The translations under genes and the position numbers were made by a program. The notes beneath the pieces are model-generated. The model worked only from the letters and a program-made list of their open reading frames with translations, was not told the origin of the DNA and made no database searches. A stretch of DNA of 64,000 bases from Saussurea involucrata. Its lineage: Eukaryota > Streptophyta > Magnoliopsida > Asterales > Asteraceae. This document shows positions 58,929 to 64,000 of the stretch, piece by piece (the first letter of the stretch is position 1; every line of letters starts with the position of its first letter). The stretch spans positions 20,387,001 to 20,451,000 of the forward strand of contig CM066322.1 of NCBI GenBank assembly GCA_033807775.1. Direction: 5' to 3'.

Positions 58929-59199
58929 GATATTTTCTTGAAGTTGTTTGGTATGTCTGTGAATGTTCTTAAAGATTATTATGCATGTATATATAGGTCA
59001 ATTAAAGTAATTAAAGTGTGTTATATTACTAGAAGGGAATCAACTATATATAAAAGTCATCATCTTACACGGTTAATTTTTAGATGAAACCATTTAAAAT
59101 GGTTCTGCTAACTATTTATATAAGTGTTTATCTTACACGGTTTTTAGATGAAACCGTTTAAAAAAATCCTAGTAATCATTTAGAAAAGTGTCTCTATAA

Positions 59200-59831
59200 G
59201 ATTATGTTTGACAAACTACCTGATAAGCTAGCTGATGAAGAAGTCACGTTTGACAAAACTAGCTTATAAACATGTAAAATGACAAAAAAAACATCTTCAA
59301 AGAATTATTAATTACAATATTTAATTATATAATTAAAACAAATTTATAGCAATATAATATGTTAATGAATACAACAAATTTATAGCAATATAACATGTTA
59401 ATTAAAAGAATTTAAAATTTATTATTACATATATACTATAGATTTTGAATTTGTTAACACAAGTTTTAGATAAAATATATATTAACTTATGATTTTAAAT
59501 AATCGTTACATATTTTATTAAAAAACAATCAAATAATAATTAAAATGTCTTGATTAATATTAAAAAATAAATAAAAATAATTTATATGATTAACAATAAC
59601 TCTAAATAATTAAAAATTAATATAAATGTATAATTAAAATTTAATTTAATAATTTTCAGTTAATATTTATTAATAAATAAAAATTAATATTAATATGGGT
59701 AATATGGGTCACAAAAAAACTACTGAAAAGCACTACAAGTAGCGTTTTAAAAAAACTAGCTTATAGACATTCAAATATGTACCCAGAAAAAAAAAACTAG
59801 CTTATAAGCTGTTTTTTTTGCCAAACAATGC
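59200..59831. mobile_element. MITE with TAA TSD (uninterrupted copy)
   Basis: The counterpart of 20765-22458 without the foldback insertion: ends GATTATGTTTGACAAA and TTTGCCAAACAATGC, flanked by TAA (59197-59199 and 59832-59834). Confidence 0.75.
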
Positions 59832-60056
59832 TAAGTGTTTATCTTACACGATTTTTAGATGAAACCGTTTAAGAAAATCCTAGTAATCATTTAGAAAAGT
59901 GTATCTCTTACACAGTTTTTTGCTAAACCGTTTACAATTGTAATTATTTTTCACGGTTTTCATAACAAAATCGTGTATAAATGTAACCATTTATAAAAAA
60001 ATTGCAGACATTGGTACACAATTTGTTTACTAGAACCGTGTATAATAAGTTATATT

Positions 60057-61693
60057 TTTAATATTTTCCAAGATTTTTTTACCATCCATTATTCCAAAAG
60101 CGAACTGCAAACCACAAGGATAATTTTTAGATTTGTCAAAGTTTAAATCCACCTTTAAGAATTTTCTAAAAACCTCAAGGACCAAAAATTTAGATTTTAC
60201 TCGTTTTGCTAACTTAGGGCCTGTTCATTTATGGCTTAATAGGTTGTATGGTAGATATGGCTGATTCGCTCAGCCATATCTACCTGTTCGGTAACGGCTT
60301 ATTGGCTCAGAAAAGAGCTGATTCGGTCAACTAGAAAATGGGACTCCTTTAGGCTCAGCTACTACTATTCCTTATTTGCCCATTTTTCAAACACATCGTC
60401 TCACTTCCAGGTCCAACATACACCTCTATTATCTTCATCCCCATTTAACCAAAATCTCCACAAGCATCAGATCTCTGCCATCGATCTTTTCTTAAAGGTT
60501 TTGGGTTTCTTTCTTCCCTCATCGATTCTTCTCAAACGTTTTGGGTTTTTTGGTTTGGATCTCTCATCGATATCCCAGTCGCCGGCCTTTGCTTCCTCAT
60601 CGATCTGTTTTACTCCCCTGTCGCCGGCCATAGCATCTCGATTTTGATTTTCTGGTTTTTGGGTTTGAGAATTGGAACAATTTTCTGGGTTTTGGGATTG
60701 GAAGCGTTTGAGTGAGATCAATTGCTTGGAACAGTTCTTTGTTAAAAAAATTCAAGCCAACAACATGAGAATCATCACATGGAAGAACAAATTTACTTAC
60801 AGAAGCATAATTCATTGTTTACCTGACTCGATGCTTTCAGAACCTTCTATTTTGCTTCAAAATGAAAGTGGTAAAGGCTTTTATATATAATTATTTATCA
60901 AGGACATCGTTAACCAAATAAATAAGTTATGATAAATTGATTTTCATGAAGAATATAATTATTTATCAAGCAATCGCATATCAAACATTTTAATTTTTTT
61001 AAATAAAATAAAGATTAAGAGCAAAATTGTTATTTCTGACATTCAGACTGTTTATTCAGCACAACAACCGAACAATACCTTATCTGTTAACAACCATATC
61101 CACTCAGACAGTCATATGGATTCAGGTGTTAACAAAAAATAGTATTTCTCGTCTGGATATGGAAACAAAGTTCCGAGTGTATTTGCAAATTGCTAAAAGA
61201 ATGCGTATTGTCTATTTTCACCATTGATGAATAATATGTTGTTTGACGGCTAATTAATAGTAGGAAATAACAATTGCAATTTTTGGAATAAAGAGTCGAA
61301 CCATATTTTTGGCAAGTGTTTTTCGTGTTTTTTTTTCTTTCCATACCTTGTGCTTTTTTTAAAAAGGATCGCCTTAAATCAAAGTTCAAGCTGTACTAAA
61401 TTAGCTATATATTTTTGTCCTTTTTACCATATATTTTTTTAATGTATTTTTGTCTTTTTGAAAATATTATTTTTTTGTCTTTTAAATTTTAAATTTTATG
61501 TTTGTAGATGCAGGGACATTGCATTTGACCATTTTTTCTTTTTTATAATCAAAACAATAATAATACATTATAACTATTTATGATGGGTGAGGACTGAGTC
61601 TTGATTAAAAATAATCAACGATCTAAATCTCTTCTTAACTTCTCATCTTAACTTTTATTACCATATGATCATTACACCAGAAATTAAGCCAAG
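60057..61693. other. Intergenic region, nothing recognised
   Basis: GGGCCTGTTCATTTATGGCTTAAT at 60228 looks like the left end of a MITE, but I find no matching right end. 60400-60720 is C/T-rich like a 5' leader and holds only short frames. The rest is AT-rich. Confidence 0.4.
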
Positions 61694-62062
61694 TTAGTCG
61701 AATCTTTCAAGTGTTCGAAAGGTGGCCCGTAAGTCTTTCACAACCGTGTCTCTGTCGTACCCTCCACCACACCCGAAAACATCAATCAACCGCCACCACT
61801 GCTTGTCCCCACTTCTCCGACCGTGGTTATCATCCTCACCACCATCAGACACGGTTGTCGTAAATTGCTGCCGGAGTTGCCGGCTTTTAATATCATTCAA
61901 CTCCATCTTAGTCGGAAATCTAGTCCTCCCATACCCAAACATAAACACCCGCCACCTTGACTTCCTCGAAGATTCTAATCTGCTTCTCAGCAGCACAACA
62001 GGCGATGAGCTTTGATTTCCCTTAGAATGTTGTTCTTCTGTTCCATCCACGTCGATCGCCAT
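61694..62062 (-). CDS. Short paralog 4 of the local family (C-terminal half only)
   Basis: From the ATG at 62062 it gives 122 residues, MAIDVDGTEEQ. It keeps the second half of the family: KSRWRVFMFGYGRTRF (about 33-48), LNDIKSRQLRQQ (about 53-64), a GEDD acidic stretch and KQWWRLIDVFGCGGGYDRD, followed by an extra C-terminal RATFRTLERF. The N-terminal EEW and IIFCGK blocks are absent. The frame extends upstream without an ATG and resembles the SDSFRYM block there, so an N-terminal half has probably been lost. It may be a short functional variant or a pseudogene. A (TA)n run (62164-62193) lies upstream. Confidence 0.6.
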   Translation of the reverse strand: MAIDVDGTEEQHSKGNQSSSPVVLLRSRLESSRKSRWRVFMFGYGRTRFPTKMELNDIKSRQLRQQFTTTVSDGGEDDNHGRRSGDKQWWRLIDVFGCGGGYDRDTVVKDLRATFRTLERFD

Positions 62063-62159
62063 GAATCTTAACCTCGACCGTCTTCTTTGGGTCACACAAA
62101 GATTTTTGCATCTGATCTTTCATATCCTGGATAACTTGTCAGAAATCTTTGAAGACACA

Positions 62160-62163
<4 letters not shown>

Positions 62164-62193
<30 letters not shown>
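62164..62193. repeat. (TA)n microsatellite upstream of paralog 4
   Basis: About 15 TA repeats lie roughly 100 bp before the ATG at 62062. A similar TA tract precedes paralog 1. Confidence 0.9.
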
Positions 62194-62196
<3 letters not shown>

Positions 62197-63360
62197 GAAG
62201 AAGACGCTGAAAATGTCGTAGGTTACGTGTTGTGGGATTCTAGATGTAGAAATTATTTATATATAACATTGGCAAATTTTGACAAATATGACAATATTGT
62301 TTGGTCTTAAATGCATATATGAGCAATACCCTTGTAGAAAAAAATGGAAAGATATGGCTACTAGAAGGTCAAGCTATCTTAGAAACAGAAAAATATTTCG
62401 TTCTTCGTTTTGTTTGTCTAATCTATACGAACTTAAAATTGTCATAATCTTCAACTTTCTAGAGCAACCGCCGCCATTAGCCTACGTGGCCTTACGAATC
62501 CATTTGTTTTCTACTTAGGGCCCGTTTACTAAATGTTATGGGATAATCCCTTACCGACAAAAGTCAGTACCACCCGTACTTTCTTTATATATTGGGTAGC
62601 ATTTTCGGTCATCAAGGTAAACACTTATTGAGTAAGAGACTTCTTTCCCAGATAGTTACCAGGTAAACACTTATTGTTTCGGTCATCAAGGTAAGATTTT
62701 CAGTCCTTGTGATGCTCACCTGGTAAGATAAGTGGCACAGGTACACGCTTGCCCGATTCTTGTACACCCTTCTCCTACTTTGTCACAACAACCCAAGATA
62801 TATATTCATGACTTGTCCACACTGGCCATCTGTTAGATATAAATTCCCTTTTCAGAATTTTTGTTATCAGAGTTTAAAATTTACTATATTTGAATCATTT
62901 CTTCTCGATCAATATGTAATGGAATCTCCTATTTTTCTCCTCAAAGATAGTAATTTAATAGGGTTTCATATATTCTCACAATTTCTTCAACAATGGCATC
63001 TATTTTCAGCATCCCTCTGTTGTTTCGTCCCCGGCCACATTTTTATCGGTAACTAGGACATAATAAGAGTCTCTTAATCATTTTGACCGCTTAATCATTC
63101 TGCATCAAACCATTCAACAATTGCTAAACAGCCGCTTCGGGGGACTATCCGAATGCAAAGATATATATAATCGTAGTTTCACTTTAATTAGGAATGGTTA
63201 ATTAGACGAGACAGGATTTATATAGTGCTCAAAGGATTAGTATAAATAAAGGATTAATATAATTCTCATCATGCTCAACTGGATTTGTATTTACACAATT
63301 ACACACAGCAACTGAAAAATATTCATTACAATTTAAGAACAATATTTATCAATGGAGGCA
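62194..63360. other. Intergenic region, nothing firmly recognised
   Basis: TTAGGGCCCGTTTACTAAATG at about 62517 resembles the start of the MITE at 13624. GGTAAACACTTATTG words repeat at 62618-62680. I could not locate the other end. 62760-63050 holds a 98-codon frame of no known family. Confidence 0.4.
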
Positions 63361-63999
63361 TTAAACAACCACCTTGGTGTCTCTAATCACATATCCACCA
63401 CCACATCCCAAAACATAAACCAACCGCCACCACCCTTTCTTCCAACTTCTCAGGCCACCCTTCTCCTCCCTGCTGCTGACATGATCAGCAGATGAAGCTG
63501 GGGAGATCTGATCTTTTGTACTGATCTGGCGACGAACTTGTCTGCTCTTAATATCACTCAAATCCATCTTCTTTCGAAACTTTCCTGATCCCAATCCAGG
63601 CAATAGCACCTCCCACTTTGACTTGCTCTTACTCTTACATACCATTTTGCTTTTCTCCATAACTGACACAGATTTTGACCTCCAACTCCCTGTCATCGTC
63701 GAAGCTATTTTAAAGCGCATGTATCTAAACGAACCAGAACGTGATCGAAACATGGGGTTTGCCACCGGCTTGCTAGTAGCTTCATCATCAGAGACGACGT
63801 CCGGTGGTTTAGAAGAAACTATTTTTGTTGGTGAGTTGTTATTACAAGTCTTAATACTCCATTCTTCATTAGAAAACCCAAAGAAATCTTGATAGAAAGC
63901 TTGATTATTAATTACTTCTTCTGAACCAGTGGTATCCTCTTCCATTTGAAGCTCTGACAAAGAAAGAGTCTCATCTGCATCATCCTTGTATTCCTCCAT
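63361..63999 (-). CDS. Uncharacterised plant protein, paralog 5 of the local family
   Basis: A 212-residue single-exon protein. DETLSLSELQMEEDTTGSEE (about 8-27) and DFFGFSNEEWS (about 38-48) match the family. The IIFCGK block has degenerated to PTKIVSSKPPD. RSRSGSFRYMRFK (about 86-98), WRSKSVSV, SKSKWEVLLPGLGSGKF (about 122-138), LSDIKSRQVRRQ (about 144-155) and KKGWWRLVYVLGCGGGY (about 186-202) follow. No targeting signal is seen. The ATG (63997-63999) is at the window edge, so the promoter is not visible. It lies on the same strand as all other paralogs. The loss of the central GK motif suggests functional divergence. The function is unknown. Confidence 0.82.
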   Translation of the reverse strand: MEEYKDDADETLSLSELQMEEDTTGSEEVINNQAFYQDFFGFSNEEWSIKTCNNNSPTKIVSSKPPDVVSDDEATSKPVANPMFRSRSGSFRYMRFKIASTMTGSWRSKSVSVMEKSKMVCKSKSKSKWEVLLPGLGSGKFRKKMDLSDIKSRQVRRQISTKDQISPASSADHVSSREEKGGLRSWKKGWWRLVYVLGCGGGYVIRDTKVVV

Positions 64000-64000
64000 A

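Larger units (their letters stand above)
54700..60056. repeat. Segmental duplication, copy B
   Basis: It matches 18636-22689. It lacks the MITE at 18653-19029 and about 540 bp upstream of the gene, and also the foldback element. It has gained the solo LTR at 55047-58287. The gene copy it holds is broken. Confidence 0.8.

Noticed and set aside
60467..60890. Protein gene suggested by SEIN.LE words shared with 53.9 kb
   Set aside because: The match is about ten residues and the surrounding sequence does not align, so it is too weak to call.

Overview
The window looks like nuclear DNA of a flowering plant, probably a eudicot. It is AT-rich and made largely of LTR retrotransposons nested in one another, with many small DNA transposons. 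Between them sit a few short plant genes with TATA boxes. I cannot name the species from sequence alone.

Layout. 1-8.4 kb: an AT-rich left end, then a truncated minus-strand Ty3/gypsy element of the Tekay/Del chromovirus type (1443-6203), abutting the PPT and 3' LTR of a second, plus-strand Tekay-like element (6204-8395). 8.4-14.5 kb: two hAT-like elements with 8-bp target duplications, three PIF/Harbinger-type elements standing end to end separated only by TTA, and a possible SINE. 14.7-20 kb: two intact members of an uncharacterised plant gene family, with MITEs and a 62-bp minisatellite split by a hAT element. 20.5-22.7 kb: a MITE that contains a foldback/Mutator-like element.

22.7-53.9 kb is one large nest. 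A Tekay-like LTR (element I, 22690-25342 and 50410-50520) is split by a complete Tekay element (II, 25343-50409). Its gag is split by a Tat-like element (III, 28865-44428), whose RNase H region is split by a second Tat-like element in the opposite orientation (IV, 31389-38549). Target-site duplications are exact for III (TATGC) and IV (GTATG). A Ty1/copia Tork-like fragment with its 3' LTR (51035-53886) follows the leader of element I.

54.7-60.1 kb is a diverged copy of the 18.6-22.7 kb block. It contains a dead copy of the gene at 19.3 kb and a 3.2-kb solo LTR with a nested hAT element. 61.7-64 kb carries two more members of the same gene family. The window therefore preserves a five-member, same-strand paralog array that retroelements have spread over about 49 kb.

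Most interesting content. (1) Elements III and IV each carry, antisense to gag/pol, a gene with its own conserved TATA box about 200 nt before the ATG, GT-AG introns at matching places and a long coiled-coil C-terminus. III lacks gag and protease, IV lacks pol, and both keep this antisense gene. (2) The Tekay LTRs hold tandem arrays of hairpins whose loops are conserved while the arms differ but stay self-complementary, which suggests selection on RNA or DNA structure. No coding region outside the five-gene family looks like an ordinary host gene.
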